From Deinococcus sp. Leaf326 (GTDB lineage: Bacteria; Deinococcota; Deinococci; Deinococcales; Deinococcaceae): a stretch of 64,000 bases of DNA. Both the position numbers and the translations under genes were made by a program. Of this stretch, positions 31,964-41,440 are shown piece after piece. The notes beneath the pieces were generated by a model that worked only from the letters and a program-made list of their open reading frames with translations, was not told the DNA's origin and did not search any database. Every line of letters begins with the position of its first letter. The first letter of the stretch is position 1. The DNA is taken from positions 337,256 through 401,255 of the forward strand of contig NZ_LMOM01000001.1 of NCBI RefSeq assembly GCF_001424185.1, given 5' to 3'.

Positions 31964-32856
31964 TCGCCTTCACTGGCAACCGCTTTCTGGCCGACGAGAC
32001 GCTGCGCGACACCCTCCGGGCGCGGGGGTTCTCGCCCCGAGACTTTCCCCGCCTGGGCGGCGAGGACGTGAGCGCCGAGCAGCTTGGTCCCCACCTGTCG
32101 CCGGGGCTGTTCGGAGACGGCGGCGTGGTCGTGGACTTCGAGGGCCTCAAGCCCGACAAGGCGCTGCTGGAACTGCTTGCGGGTGCGGCGGTGACGGTCG
32201 CCATTCTCGACGAGGTGCCGCCCGCCACGCGCCTGAAGCTCTACGAGAAATCGGGCGAGGTCATCGTGTCGCCCGCGCCCAGCAAACCCGGCGACGTAAC
32301 CGGCTGGGTCGTGGCCCGAGCCAAAAAGCAGAAGCTGGCGCTGGACCCCGCCGCCGCCGCCTATCTGGCCGAAGTGTTCGGCGCCGACCTCGCAGGCATC
32401 GCGGGCGAGCTGAACAAGCTGACCCTCCTTGACGGGCCACTGGGCCGCGAAGAGGTGGCCCGTGTGGTGGGCCGCGAGCCACCCGGCGACTCCTTCGCCA
32501 TGCTGGGCGCTGCGACGGCGGGCCGGCCTGGCGAGGCCCTGACCCAGCTGCGGCGCCTGCTCGCCTCGGGCGAGGACCCCTTCCGGCTGATGGGCGCGGT
32601 CGTGTGGCAGTACAGCCTGATCGCGCGCTGCGTGGCCCTGCTTCAGGAAGAAGGCCGGATGACCGAGACGACCGCCGCCACCCGCCTGGGCGCCAAACCC
32701 TACCCGGTCAAGAAGGCGCTGGAGGTCGCGCGCCGATTGAACGAAAGTAAGATTCGCGGCCACCTGACCCGCATCCTCGACGCTGACCTCGCCATGAAGC
32801 GCGGCCAGGACGCAGGCGCGGCGCTCGAACGCCTCATCATCCAGCTCAGCGTGTAA
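31954..32856 (+). CDS. holA: DNA polymerase III delta subunit HolA
   Basis: 300 residues. The start MAIIAFTGNRFLADETLRDTL is the delta N-terminus, and the domain II-III segment LAEVFGADLAGIAGELNKLTLL followed by PGDSFAMLGAATAGRPGEAL and DPFRLMGAVVWQYSLIARCVAL is diagnostic. Delta opens the sliding clamp within the clamp loader. It overlaps the kinase gene by ten bases and has no separate ribosome site visible, so translation is likely coupled. Confidence 0.9.
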   Translation: MAIIAFTGNRFLADETLRDTLRARGFSPRDFPRLGGEDVSAEQLGPHLSPGLFGDGGVVVDFEGLKPDKALLELLAGAAVTVAILDEVPPATRLKLYEKSGEVIVSPAPSKPGDVTGWVVARAKKQKLALDPAAAAYLAEVFGADLAGIAGELNKLTLLDGPLGREEVARVVGREPPGDSFAMLGAATAGRPGEALTQLRRLLASGEDPFRLMGAVVWQYSLIARCVALLQEEGRMTETTAATRLGAKPYPVKKALEVARRLNESKIRGHLTRILDADLAMKRGQDAGAALERLIIQLSV

Positions 32857-32922
32857 CCGGGACCTCGGCCCTGCCGGCGAGGACCTGCGCCGGGGTCACA
32901 CACCGGCCGCTCGATCTCCTGC

Positions 32923-32928
32923 TAAAAT
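32923..32928 (+). promoter_or_regulatory. -10 box for the acyl-CoA dehydrogenase at 32983
   Basis: TAAAAT; the start point would be near 32935, inside the palindrome at 32928-32942. Confidence 0.55.
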
Positions 32929-32942
32929 TGAACCCAGTTCAA
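32928..32942. promoter_or_regulatory. Operator-like palindrome at the acyl-CoA dehydrogenase promoter
   Basis: TTGAAC-CCA-GTTCAA is a perfect inverted repeat that abuts the -10 box and covers the likely start point, a position typical for a repressor. It differs from the sites at 4547 and 20824, so a second regulator is likely. Confidence 0.6.
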
Positions 32943-32950
32943 AACCAGAC

Positions 32951-32969
32951 GCCACCCAGTCGGGGTGGC
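32951..32969 (+). other. Hairpin in the 5' leader of the acyl-CoA dehydrogenase
   Basis: Seven-bp stem GCCACCC/GGGTGGC with a five-base loop, ending 13 bases before the start codon and just before GGAG. It could mask the ribosome site or protect the transcript end. Confidence 0.45.
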
Positions 32970-32982
32970 CCCAGGAGTGGTC

Positions 32983-34119
32983 ATGGAGTTTACGCTGTCC
33001 GATGAACAACGTCAGTTGCAACAGCTCGCGCGCGATTTCGCCCGCCGCGAGATCATCCCGGTGGCGGCCGAGTACGACCGCAAGGAAGAGCTGCCGTGGC
33101 CCGTGGTGGACAAGGCCTTCGAGGTCGGGCTGCTGAACACCGCCATCCCCGAACATGCAGGCGGCCTGGGCCTGGGGATGCTCGACGAGTGCCTGATCGG
33201 TGAGGAGCTCGCCTACGGCTGCATGGGCATCTATACGGTGCTGATGGCCTCCGAACTCGGCATCACGCCGCTGCTCGTGGGCGCGACGCCTGAGCAGCAG
33301 AAGCGCTTTCTCGGGCCGATGACCGAGAAGGCCAGCCTCGCCGCCTTCGCGCTTTCGGAGCCGGGCAACGGGTCGGACGCCGCCAACATGCAGACCACGG
33401 CGGTCCTCGACGGCGACGAGTGGGTCATCAACGGCACGAAGATGTGGATCTCCAACGGGGGCGTGGCCGAGATCACGGTCGTCTTCGCCACGACCGAGCG
33501 CGGCGGCGGACATGCCGCGACCGTGGCGCTCGTGGTGCCCAAAGACGCGCCCGGATTCTCGTATCACAAGATCGGACACAAGATGGGCCAGCGCGCCTCC
33601 CTGACCTCGGAACTCGTGTTCGAGAATGTCCGTGTGCCGCGCGAAAACCAGCTGGGCGGCCTGGGCGACGGCTTCCGCATCGCCATGAAGACGCTCGATA
33701 AGACGCGCATTCCGGTTGCGGCTGGCTCGGTGGGCATCGCCCGGCGCGCGCTGGACGAGAGCGTGAAGTACGCCAAGGAGCGCGAGGCCTTCGGCAAGCC
33801 GATTTCGAGCTTTCAGGGCGTGAGCTTCAAACTCGCCGAGATGGCGATGGGCATCGAGACCGGCCGCCTGATGTACCAGAAGGCCGCGTGGCTGGTAGAC
33901 GAGGGTCAACCGCACGGGTTCGAGAGTGCGATCGCCAAGGCGTACTGCTCGGACATGGCCTTCAGCGCCGCCAACGAGGCGATTCAGGTTCACGGCGGTT
34001 ACGGCTACGTGGGCGAGTACCCGGTCGAGAAACTGCTGCGCGACGTGAAGCTCAACCAGATCTACGAGGGCACGAACGAGATCCAGCGGGTCGTCATCAG
34101 CCGGACGCTGCTGAAGTAA
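32983..34119 (+). CDS. Acyl-CoA dehydrogenase, medium-chain-like
   Basis: 378 residues, close in layout to medium-chain enzymes: FALSEPGNGSDAANMQTTA, WVINGTKMWISNGG, the ERE..GKPISSFQG segment and the C-terminal QIYEGTNEIQRVVISRTLLK with the catalytic Glu. It produces 2-enoyl-CoA and reduces ETF. GGAG eight bases before ATG 32983. Transcribed alone from a promoter with an overlapping palindrome; a terminator hairpin follows. Confidence 0.94.
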   Translation: MEFTLSDEQRQLQQLARDFARREIIPVAAEYDRKEELPWPVVDKAFEVGLLNTAIPEHAGGLGLGMLDECLIGEELAYGCMGIYTVLMASELGITPLLVGATPEQQKRFLGPMTEKASLAAFALSEPGNGSDAANMQTTAVLDGDEWVINGTKMWISNGGVAEITVVFATTERGGGHAATVALVVPKDAPGFSYHKIGHKMGQRASLTSELVFENVRVPRENQLGGLGDGFRIAMKTLDKTRIPVAAGSVGIARRALDESVKYAKEREAFGKPISSFQGVSFKLAEMAMGIETGRLMYQKAAWLVDEGQPHGFESAIAKAYCSDMAFSAANEAIQVHGGYGYVGEYPVEKLLRDVKLNQIYEGTNEIQRVVISRTLLK

Positions 34120-34130
34120 CCGCGGCAAAG

Positions 34131-34159
34131 GGTGAGGGGCGCAGAATCAGCCCCTCACC
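34131..34159. terminator. Bidirectional terminator hairpin
   Basis: Ten-bp stem GGTGAGGGGC/GCCCCTCACC with a nine-base loop between the convergent acyl-CoA dehydrogenase and transglutaminase-like genes. Confidence 0.7.
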
Positions 34160-34166
34160 TCTGTGT

Positions 34167-35063
34167 TCAGAAGATGCGCGGGTTCGGCTCGATGTCCAGG
34201 GTATTGGCCTCGTCCGTCTCGTCGGCCCAGACCTTCATCTGGGTGAGGCGGGCGCTGCCGAAAGTGGTCGAGAAGGCCACGTCGGAAGCGTCGCGGCCCT
34301 GGGCGATCAGGACGCGGCCGGTACGCGGCTTGTTGTGGCGCGCGTCGAAGGTGCGCCACTCGCCGTCGAGGAACGCCTCGAACCAGGCGTGAAAATCCAT
34401 CGGCACGGGGTCGGGCACGATGTCGATGTCGGGCATGTACCCGCACACGTAGCGGGCCGGAATGTTCAGCGCGCGGCAGAACGCCACGCCCATATGCGCG
34501 AAGTCGCGGCACACCGCCCGGCCGCTGTCGAGCGCCTGCTTGGCGGTGGTGCTGGAGTTCGAGCCGTAACCGTACACGCACTGGTCCTGCAGATGGTCGC
34601 AGATGGCCTGCACCTGCGCCCAGCCGCCCTGGATATGCCCGAACCGCTCCCAGGCCTCGGCGCTCACGAGGTCGCTGTCCACGTAGCGGCTCGGCAGCAG
34701 GTAGCCGATGGTCTCGTCAGGCAGTTCCTCGACGCGCATCTTGCGCAGACCCGGCAGGATGGGGTCGGGCACGCGGCTCACCTCCGCGATCAGGTCGTGG
34801 CCGATGGTGAAGACGCCCGGCTGGGCCAGGATGCGCCAGACAAGGTTGCCGTGCGCGTCGGTGTAGGTGTGGATGCCCTGCGCCGCGCCCAGAGGCCTCT
34901 GGTCGACGATGCGCTGGCGGGTGCCGGTCGCGCCGAGACGGCTCTGGGGCTGCACGACGAAGAGCATCGGCGTGGGAAAGGGAACATCGAAAGTCAGGGA
35001 GAAGCCTGCACGAACACGAACGGGGCGGTCAATCGGGGCAGTCTCTGCATCGTGCGGGGCCAT
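34167..35063 (-). CDS. Transglutaminase-like cysteine protease/peptidase domain protein
   Basis: 298 residues. An N-terminal beta domain (~15-110; the Bact_transglu_N type) is followed by the transglutaminase-like core with Cys in SGRAVCRDFAHM, His in PMDFHAWFEAFL and Asp in WRTFDARHN, the full triad. No signal peptide is visible, so it acts in the cytoplasm. Family members are thought to be peptidases or ligases; often they neighbour circularly-permuted ATP-grasp and alpha-E genes, which are not seen here. CACTGT six bases before the ATG may be a weak -10 for a leaderless transcript. Confidence 0.88.
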   Translation of the reverse strand: MAPHDAETAPIDRPVRVRAGFSLTFDVPFPTPMLFVVQPQSRLGATGTRQRIVDQRPLGAAQGIHTYTDAHGNLVWRILAQPGVFTIGHDLIAEVSRVPDPILPGLRKMRVEELPDETIGYLLPSRYVDSDLVSAEAWERFGHIQGGWAQVQAICDHLQDQCVYGYGSNSSTTAKQALDSGRAVCRDFAHMGVAFCRALNIPARYVCGYMPDIDIVPDPVPMDFHAWFEAFLDGEWRTFDARHNKPRTGRVLIAQGRDASDVAFSTTFGSARLTQMKVWADETDEANTLDIEPNPRIF

Positions 35064-35164
35064 ACCCCTACAGTGTGAGGCTTCTGGAGCCGGATGAGAT
35101 GTGATGCCTATTTCACCGGGCCGGACCTCAACGGAACTTCAGCCTCCAGCGCCCTGCCCCGGTC

Positions 35165-35170
35165 TAGGCT
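35165..35170 (+). promoter_or_regulatory. -10 box of a leaderless promoter (DUF255 protein at 35177)
   Basis: TAGGCT six bases before the ATG. Confidence 0.6.
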
Positions 35171-35176
35171 GAGGCC

Positions 35177-37231
35177 ATGAACCGCCTCGCTCAGGAATCC
35201 AGCCCGTATCTGCGCCAGCACGCCGGGAACCCGGTGGACTGGTGGCCCTGGTCGCCGGAGGCCTTCGCGGAAGCCCGGCGCCGCGACGTGCCGGTCCTAC
35301 TCTCAGTGGGCTACTCGACCTGTCACTGGTGCCACGTCATGGCGCACGAGAGCTTCGAGAACGAGGCGACCGCCGCGCAGATGAACGCCGGCTTCGTGAA
35401 CATCAAGGTGGACCGCGAGGAGCGCCCCGACATCGACGCGGTGTATATGGCGGCCACGCAGGCCCTGACCGGCCAGGGCGGCTGGCCCATGACCGTGTTC
35501 CTGACGCCGGACGCCGAGCCCTTCTATGCGGGCACCTACTTTCCACCGCGCGAAGGTCTGGGGATGGCCAGCTTCGGGCGCGTGATGGGCAGCGTGAGCG
35601 GCGCATGGGCCACCCAGCGCGACAAGATGCTCGGCAACGCGCAGGCCCTCACCGCCCACATCCAGGAGGCGAGCGCGCCGCGCCGGAGCGACGAAGCGCT
35701 GCCTGAGAACGCGGCCGAACTGGCCGTCGAGCACCTGCGCCGCGTGTACGACGCCGACCTCGGCGGCTTCGGGGGGGCGCCCAAGTTTCCCGCCCCCACC
35801 ACGCTGGACTTTCTACTCACACAGCCGGGCGGGCGCGACATGGCGCTGCACACCCTGCGGCGCATGGGTGTGGGAGGCATCCACGACCAGCTCGGCGGGG
35901 GCTTTCACCGCTATAGCGTGGACGCGCAGTGGCTCGTGCCGCATTTCGAGAAGATGCTCTACGATAACGCGCAGCTCACGCGCACTCTGCTGCGGGCCTA
36001 CCAGGCCAGTGGAGACGGGGCCTTCGCCGCCCTCGCCCGCAGCACTCTGAACTATCTGGAACGCGAGATGCTCTCGGCCGAGGGCGGTTTCTTCAGCGCC
36101 CAGGACGCCGATACACCCACCGAACACGGCGGCGTGGAGGGCCTGACCTTCACCTGGACCCCGGCCGAATTCCGCGCCGCGCTGGGCGACGGCGAGGACG
36201 CCGACCTCGCGCTACGGGCCTACGGCGTGACCGAGACGGGCAACTTTCTCGACCCCCACCAGCCGGAGTACGGGCGCCGGAGCGTGCTGCACCTGCCGAC
36301 GCCCTTGGAGCAGCTGGCTCGCGACCTCGGGCCGACGCTGGGTGAGGACGTGCCCGCACGGCTGGAAGCGGCCCGCACCCACCTTCTCGCCGTGCGGCAG
36401 ACCCGCACGCAGCCCGGGACCGACGACAAGGTGCTGACCTCTTGGAACGGGCTGGCGCTGGCGGCCTTCGCGGACGCGGCGCGTGTCCTGGGCGACGCCA
36501 AGTATCTGGAGGTGGCCCGCCGGAACGCCGAATTCGTGCGCCGTGAACTGCGGCTGCCCGACGGCACCCTGCGCCACACCTACAAGGACGGACAGGCGCG
36601 GGTCGAGGGCCTGCTCGAAGACCACGCGCTGTACGCGCTGGGGCTGGTCGCGCTGTTCCAGGCGGGCGGCGACCTCGCGCACCTGAACTGGGCGCGCGAA
36701 CTGTGGACCGTGGGGCGGCGGGACTTCTGGGACGACAGGGCCGGGGTTTTTCACAGCGCGGGCGGCCGGGCCGAGCCCCTGCTCACGCGGCAGGCGCAGG
36801 GCTTCGATTCGGCGGTCCTGTCGGACAACGCGGCGGCGGCCCTGCTCGCCCTGTGGGTGGACCGCTATTTCGGGGATACGGAGGCCCTGGACATCGCCCG
36901 GCGCACCGTCCAGAGCTTCGCGGGCGACATGCTGGCGGCCACTGGGGGCTTCGGCGGGCTGTGGCAGGCGGCGGCCTTCCTGGAGGCCCCACACACCGAA
37001 CTGGCGATCCTGGGTACGCCGGCCGAGCGCGCGCCGCTGGAACGGGCAGCGGCACGGCACTTCCTGCCCTTCACGGCGCTGGCCTTCACCGGGGCGGGCG
37101 GCGACCTGCCGGTGCTGGAGGCGCGCCCCGGCGGCGGGCAGGCCTACGTGTGTGTAGACCGCGCCTGCCAGTTGCCGACCCCCGACCCGGCCACACTCGA
37201 ACGGCAGCTCGGGGTACTCGCCGGTCGCTGA
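35177..37231 (+). CDS. Thioredoxin-domain protein of the DUF255/YyaL (spermatogenesis-associated 20) family
   Basis: 684 residues. The start [20 protein letters not shown] and the active-site-like [14 protein letters not shown] (CxxC) in a thioredoxin fold (~1-160) define the family. From ~180 on an (alpha/alpha)6 barrel of the six-hairpin glycosidase type follows ([39 protein letters not shown]). The biochemical role is not established. The full length is normal. It is probably a leaderless monocistron. Confidence 0.93.
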   Translation: MNRLAQESSPYLRQHAGNPVDWWPWSPEAFAEARRRDVPVLLSVGYSTCHWCHVMAHESFENEATAAQMNAGFVNIKVDREERPDIDAVYMAATQALTGQGGWPMTVFLTPDAEPFYAGTYFPPREGLGMASFGRVMGSVSGAWATQRDKMLGNAQALTAHIQEASAPRRSDEALPENAAELAVEHLRRVYDADLGGFGGAPKFPAPTTLDFLLTQPGGRDMALHTLRRMGVGGIHDQLGGGFHRYSVDAQWLVPHFEKMLYDNAQLTRTLLRAYQASGDGAFAALARSTLNYLEREMLSAEGGFFSAQDADTPTEHGGVEGLTFTWTPAEFRAALGDGEDADLALRAYGVTETGNFLDPHQPEYGRRSVLHLPTPLEQLARDLGPTLGEDVPARLEAARTHLLAVRQTRTQPGTDDKVLTSWNGLALAAFADAARVLGDAKYLEVARRNAEFVRRELRLPDGTLRHTYKDGQARVEGLLEDHALYALGLVALFQAGGDLAHLNWARELWTVGRRDFWDDRAGVFHSAGGRAEPLLTRQAQGFDSAVLSDNAAAALLALWVDRYFGDTEALDIARRTVQSFAGDMLAATGGFGGLWQAAAFLEAPHTELAILGTPAERAPLERAAARHFLPFTALAFTGAGGDLPVLEARPGGGQAYVCVDRACQLPTPDPATLERQLGVLAGR

Positions 37232-37300
37232 GCCCAGTCAGTGCGGATAGACACCCAGGGAGCGCTCCTTCTGAGCGTCAGCGGCCACTCCGGGCGAACT

Positions 37301-37747
37301 TCAGCCCGGGGTCCAAGTCGCGGCAAGCTGACCGTTGGTGACGGTCAGGGTGGTGAAAGCCGAGCGTCCACCGGTGAGGTCGGCACGGGCGGTCACGCTC
37401 TGCCCGGTCTTGTCACACTTCAGGGTGGATTCGAGGCTGGTGAAGCGGGTCGCGCGCGTGTTCAGGACCGTGTAGCCGCCGGTCTTGGACAGGTGCAGGC
37501 TGCGCCCGGCCAGCAGGCCGTCCGGCGAGGGGTCCGAGGGACTGGCTCCGTCGAAGCGCAGCGCCACGGAGTCTCCAAGGGTCTGGTCGTCCTTCCAGGG
37601 AATTGCGGCGTCGCTCCAGGTCACGCTGCCGCAGGCCGCGATCACGGCGGCAGGCACCGTCACGGTGACGGCCTGGACACTGGGGCCACTGGTCTGAAAG
37701 CAGCCGGTCAGGAATGGAAGGGTCAAGAGAGGCAGCAGGCGTCGCAT
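37301..37747 (-). CDS. Predicted lipoprotein, 148 residues
   Basis: Signal peptide LLPLLTLPFLTGC with lipobox LTGC at about Cys15. The mature part is beta-rich and has two cysteines (AACGS and LKCDK) that could pair. No family recognised. ATG 37747 lies six bases after TATGGT, so it is probably leaderless; the frame upstream has no signal. Confidence 0.7.
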   Translation of the reverse strand: MRRLLPLLTLPFLTGCFQTSGPSVQAVTVTVPAAVIAACGSVTWSDAAIPWKDDQTLGDSVALRFDGASPSDPSPDGLLAGRSLHLSKTGGYTVLNTRATRFTSLESTLKCDKTGQSVTARADLTGGRSAFTTLTVTNGQLAATWTPG

Positions 37748-37753
37748 GTCCGG

Positions 37754-37759
37754 ACCATA
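37754..37759 (-). promoter_or_regulatory. -10 box of a leaderless promoter (lipoprotein at 37747)
   Basis: TATGGT six bases before the ATG. Confidence 0.55.
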
Positions 37760-37826
37760 GCTGAGACGTATGAGACCTGTGCCACACTTGAGGCCCGCCC
37801 GGACCGGGACCGGGAAGGGAGACGGA

Positions 37827-38078
37827 ATGAATCCCACCCTGCTGCGCGTGCTGATCACTGTGCTGGTGCTGGTCCTGACCGGGCTGGGGGTCTACACCCT
37901 GGCCTATGCCTTCGGCCTGGGCAGCCAGGGGCAGGGCGCGGCGCACCTGGGTCTTGCGGCAGCGGGCCTGCTCGCCCTCGCGGCGACGTGGCGACTGCCC
38001 CCAGCCGGGTTGCGGGTGCTGGGCGTGACGGCGCTCGTTGCCCTGCTGGCGCTGCTCTGGCAGATCGGCGGCTTCTGA
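37827..38078 (+). CDS. Small membrane protein, 83 residues
   Basis: ATG 37827 follows GGGAG by six bases. Three hydrophobic stretches (LLRVLITVLVLVLTGLGVYTL, HLGLAAAGLLALAAT, VLGVTALVALLALLW) suggest a three-helix inner-membrane protein. No family recognised. The helicase gene starts 57 bases later from its own promoter. Confidence 0.6.
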   Translation: MNPTLLRVLITVLVLVLTGLGVYTLAYAFGLGSQGQGAAHLGLAAAGLLALAATWRLPPAGLRVLGVTALVALLALLWQIGGF

Positions 38079-38122
38079 ACACCCAGCTTCCAGCTTTACG
38101 CCCTGAACAGAATAGACTCTGA

Positions 38123-38128
38123 TACACT
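38123..38128 (+). promoter_or_regulatory. -10 box of a leaderless promoter (UvrD/PcrA helicase at 38135)
   Basis: TACACT six bases before the ATG. Confidence 0.65.
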
Positions 38129-38134
38129 CATCTG

Positions 38135-40384
38135 ATGACTTCCGCGCCCTCAGGTTCCCCGCTGCTCTCGCAGCTCAACGAAACGCAGGCGCAGGCCGCC
38201 GACCACTTCACCGGCCCCGCGCTCGTGATCGCGGGCGCGGGCAGCGGCAAGACGCGCACGCTGATCTACCGCATCGCGCACCTCATCGAGCAGTACGGCG
38301 TGCAGCCCGGCGAGATCCTGGCCGTGACCTTTACCAACAAGGCAGCAGCCGAGATGCGCGAGCGGGCCAGCCATCTCGTGCCCGGCGCGGGTGACCTGTG
38401 GATGAGCACCTTCCATAGCGCGGGCGTACGCATCCTGCGGGCCTACGGCGAGCACATCGGTTTGAAGCGCGGGTTCGTGATCTATGACGACGACGACCAG
38501 TCCGACATCCTCAAGGAGATCATGGGAAGCATTCCTGGGGTCGGGCCAGACACTACCCCCCGCACCCTGCGCGGGATTTTGGACCGCGCCAAGAGCAACC
38601 TGCTGACCCCCGACGATCTCGCCCGCAGCGGCGATCCGTACATCTCGGGCCTGCCGCGCGAGGTGGCAGCCGAGGTGTACCGCCGCTACGAGGCGCGCAA
38701 ACGCAGCCAGAACGCCATCGATTTTGGCGACCTGATCACCGAGACGGTGCGGCTGTTCCGCGAGGTGCCGGGCGTGCTCGACAAGGTGCAGAACCGCGCA
38801 AGGTTCATCCACGTGGACGAGTACCAGGACACCAACAAGGCGCAGTACGAACTCACGCGACTGCTCGCCTCGCGCGACCGCAACCTGCTGGTCGTGGGCG
38901 ACCCCGACCAGTCGATCTACAAATTTCGCGGCGCCGACATCCAGAACATCCTCGACTTCCAGAAGGACTACCCCGACGCCAAGGTCTACATGCTGGAGCA
39001 CAATTACCGCTCGAGCGCCAGCGTCCTGAAGATCGCCAACAAGCTCATCGAGAACAACACCGAGCGCCTGGACAAGACCCTCAAGCCGGTGAAGGACGCG
39101 GGCGCGCCGGTCGCCTTTCACCGCGCGACCGACCACCGCGCCGAGGGCGATTTCGTGGCGCAGTGGATCACGCGTCTGCACGGAGAGGACCGCCCCCTGA
39201 CCGAGATGGCCGTGCTGTACCGCACCAACGCCCAGTCGCGCGTGATCGAGGAATCGCTGCGCCGAGGCGGCATCGCGGCCAAGATCGTGGGCGGCGTGGG
39301 CTTCTACGATCGCCGCGAGATCCGGGATATCCTGGCCTACGCCCGGCTGGCGATCAATCCGGCCGACGACGTGGCCCTGCGCCGCATCATCGGGCGGCCC
39401 AAGCGCGGCATCGGAGACACGGCGCTGGAAAAAATGATGGCCTGGGCCCAGACGCACGGCAAGACGCTGCTGGAAGCCTGTGCCCGCGCCGTAGAGGACA
39501 ACATCCTGGACCGCGGCGCCCAGAAGCCGGTCGAGTTCGCCGCCCTGCTGAGCGCCATGAGTGAAGCGGCCGAGAACTACGAACCCGCACCGTTCTTCCG
39601 TTTCGTGATCGAGACGAGCGGGTATCTGGACCTGCTGCGCCAGGAGGGGCAGGAGGGGCAGATACGCATGGAGAACCTCGACGAACTCGTGAACGCGGCT
39701 GAGGAATGGTCGCGCGAGAACGAGGGCGGCGTCCACGACTTTCTCGACGACGCGGCCCTGCTGTCGAGCGTGGACGACATGCGCACGAAAAAGGAGAACC
39801 GGGACGTGCCCGAGGACGCCGTCACCCTCATGACCCTGCACAACGCCAAGGGCCTGGAGTTCCCGGTGGTGTTCATCGTGGGAACCGAAGAAGGCCTGCT
39901 GCCCAGCCGGGGCGCCCTGACCGAGGGGCCGGGCGCCATTGAGGAGGAACGGCGGCTGTTCTACGTGGGCATCACGCGGGCGATGGAGAGGCTGTTCCTG
40001 ACGGCAGCCGAGAACCGCATGCAGTTCGGCAAGACGAACGCCGCCGAGGACAGCCGCTTTCTCGAGGAGATCGGCGGCGAGTTCGACACCATCGACGCCT
40101 ACGGCCAGAACGTCGAGTACCGCGCCAAGAGCTGGAAGACCTATCGCCCAACGGTCCCGACGACGGGCGCAGGTGGGGGCTACAGCAGCCCGGTCAAGAA
40201 CACCAGCCCCCTCACCGCCGACATGGCCTACCGGGGCGGCGAGAAGGTCAGCCACCCCAAGTTCGGCGAGGGACAGGTGCTCGCGGTGTCGGGCGTGGGC
40301 GATCGCCAGGAGGTCACGGTGCATTTTCCGAGTGCGGGCACGAAGAAGCTGCTCGTGAAGTTCGCCAATCTCAGCAAGGTGTAG
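38135..40384 (+). CDS. uvrD: UvrD/PcrA-type superfamily 1A DNA helicase
   Basis: 749 residues, close to the length of D. radiodurans UvrD. Motif I is AGAGSGKTRTLIYR (33-46), motif Ia is VTFTNKAAAEMRERA, motif II is VDEYQDTN, motif III is VVGDPDQSIYKFRGAD, motif IV is LEHNYRS, motif V is TLHNAKGLEFPVV and motif VI is YVGITRAMERL. The C-terminus has a Tudor-like RNA polymerase-binding segment (GEKVSHPKFGEGQVLAVSG). It unwinds DNA in nucleotide excision and mismatch repair. It is probably leaderless. No radiation/desiccation response palindrome was seen in front of it. Confidence 0.96.
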   Translation: MTSAPSGSPLLSQLNETQAQAADHFTGPALVIAGAGSGKTRTLIYRIAHLIEQYGVQPGEILAVTFTNKAAAEMRERASHLVPGAGDLWMSTFHSAGVRILRAYGEHIGLKRGFVIYDDDDQSDILKEIMGSIPGVGPDTTPRTLRGILDRAKSNLLTPDDLARSGDPYISGLPREVAAEVYRRYEARKRSQNAIDFGDLITETVRLFREVPGVLDKVQNRARFIHVDEYQDTNKAQYELTRLLASRDRNLLVVGDPDQSIYKFRGADIQNILDFQKDYPDAKVYMLEHNYRSSASVLKIANKLIENNTERLDKTLKPVKDAGAPVAFHRATDHRAEGDFVAQWITRLHGEDRPLTEMAVLYRTNAQSRVIEESLRRGGIAAKIVGGVGFYDRREIRDILAYARLAINPADDVALRRIIGRPKRGIGDTALEKMMAWAQTHGKTLLEACARAVEDNILDRGAQKPVEFAALLSAMSEAAENYEPAPFFRFVIETSGYLDLLRQEGQEGQIRMENLDELVNAAEEWSRENEGGVHDFLDDAALLSSVDDMRTKKENRDVPEDAVTLMTLHNAKGLEFPVVFIVGTEEGLLPSRGALTEGPGAIEEERRLFYVGITRAMERLFLTAAENRMQFGKTNAAEDSRFLEEIGGEFDTIDAYGQNVEYRAKSWKTYRPTVPTTGAGGGYSSPVKNTSPLTADMAYRGGEKVSHPKFGEGQVLAVSGVGDRQEVTVHFPSAGTKKLLVKFANLSKV

Positions 40385-40426
40385 GCGGGGCTAGGAAGCT
40401 GGCGTTTCCGGTCTTCCCCGCCCTGT

Positions 40427-41440
40427 CTACCGCCGGCCGCGCTGCGTGAAGGCCGCGTAGCGTTGCAGAGCGTCCCAGCCCGCGCCCGCCCCCATGACCT
40501 CGCGGGCCTGCTCGACGCCCTCGCGGATGCTGCCCACGCGCCCGGCGGTGCGCAGGCCCGCCCCGGCGTTCAGGGCCACGATGTCGCGCTGCGCGGGGGT
40601 GCCGCCGCCCGTGAGCAGGGCGCGGGTAATCCCGGCATTCTCAGCGGGTGTGCCGCCCACGATGGCCTCTTTGGGATGCAGGCCCACGCCGACCTCCTCG
40701 GGGTGCAGGGTGCGGTCCACGACCACGCCGTCGCGCAGGCCCGAGACAGTGTTCACGCCGCTCACCGTGAACTCGTCGAGACCGTCGCCGTTGACCACGG
40801 TCGCGCCCTTGGCGCCCAGCAGCCGCAACACCTCGGCCATGACGCGCGTGAGGGCTGGGCTGAACACCCCGACGACCAGGTGTGTCGCCCCGGCCGGGTT
40901 GGAGAGCGGCCCCAGGATGTTGAACACGGTACGGGCCGCGAGGTCCGACCGCACCGCCGCCGCGTGCCGCAGGGCCGGGTGGTAGTTGCGCGCGAACATG
41001 AAGCCCACACCCAGGGTGTCGATCGCATCCACCACGACTTCTGGCGGTGCGTCGAGATTCACGCCCAGGGCTTCGAGGACGTCGGCGCTGCCTGAGCGGC
41101 TGCTCGCGGCGCGGTTGCCGTGCTTGGCGACCGGCACCCCGGCGCCGGCCAGCACGAAGGCGGTCGTCGTGCTGATGTTGAAGGTGTGCGCGCCGTCACC
41201 CCCGGTGCCCACCACGTCCAGCAGCACGTCGCGGGGCTGCACCCGCACCTGCACGGCGTTCTCGCGCATGGCCTGGGCGAACCCCGCGATCTCGCCCGGC
41301 GTCTCGCCGCGCACCCGCAGGGCCGCCAGCGCCGCCGCGAGGCGCACGCCGCTCAGTTCGCCCGACATCACGTCGCGCATGAATGCCGCCGCGTCCTCCT
41401 GCGAGAGAATTTCACCGGCCATCAGTCGGGCGTGGATCAT
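40427..41440 (-). CDS. trpD: Anthranilate phosphoribosyltransferase TrpD
   Basis: 337 residues. Catalyses the second step of tryptophan synthesis, joining anthranilate to PRPP. The PRPP loop is [16 protein letters not shown], followed by [21 protein letters not shown] and [15 protein letters not shown], all diagnostic. Its ATG overlaps the trpG stop by four bases, the last gene of the trpE-trpG-trpD operon controlled by the attenuator at 43.7 kb. Confidence 0.96.
   Translation of the reverse strand: MIHARLMAGEILSQEDAAAFMRDVMSGELSGVRLAAALAALRVRGETPGEIAGFAQAMRENAVQVRVQPRDVLLDVVGTGGDGAHTFNISTTTAFVLAGAGVPVAKHGNRAASSRSGSADVLEALGVNLDAPPEVVVDAIDTLGVGFMFARNYHPALRHAAAVRSDLAARTVFNILGPLSNPAGATHLVVGVFSPALTRVMAEVLRLLGAKGATVVNGDGLDEFTVSGVNTVSGLRDGVVVDRTLHPEEVGVGLHPKEAIVGGTPAENAGITRALLTGGGTPAQRDIVALNAGAGLRTAGRVGSIREGVEQAREVMGAGAGWDALQRYAAFTQRGRR

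Noticed and set aside
38079..38134. Looked for the radiation/desiccation response palindrome before the UvrD/PcrA gene and before polA
   Set aside because: No 17-bp palindrome of the TTATG...CATAA type is visible in either upstream region.
38150..40324. 724-codon open frame antisense to the UvrD/PcrA helicase
   Set aside because: It is the mirror of a strongly conserved gene and shows no motifs; long antisense frames are expected at this GC content.
40385..40426. Possible terminator between the UvrD/PcrA gene and trpD (GGCGGGG ... CCCCGCC)
   Set aside because: Only seven base pairs around a 24-base-plus loop; too weak to call.
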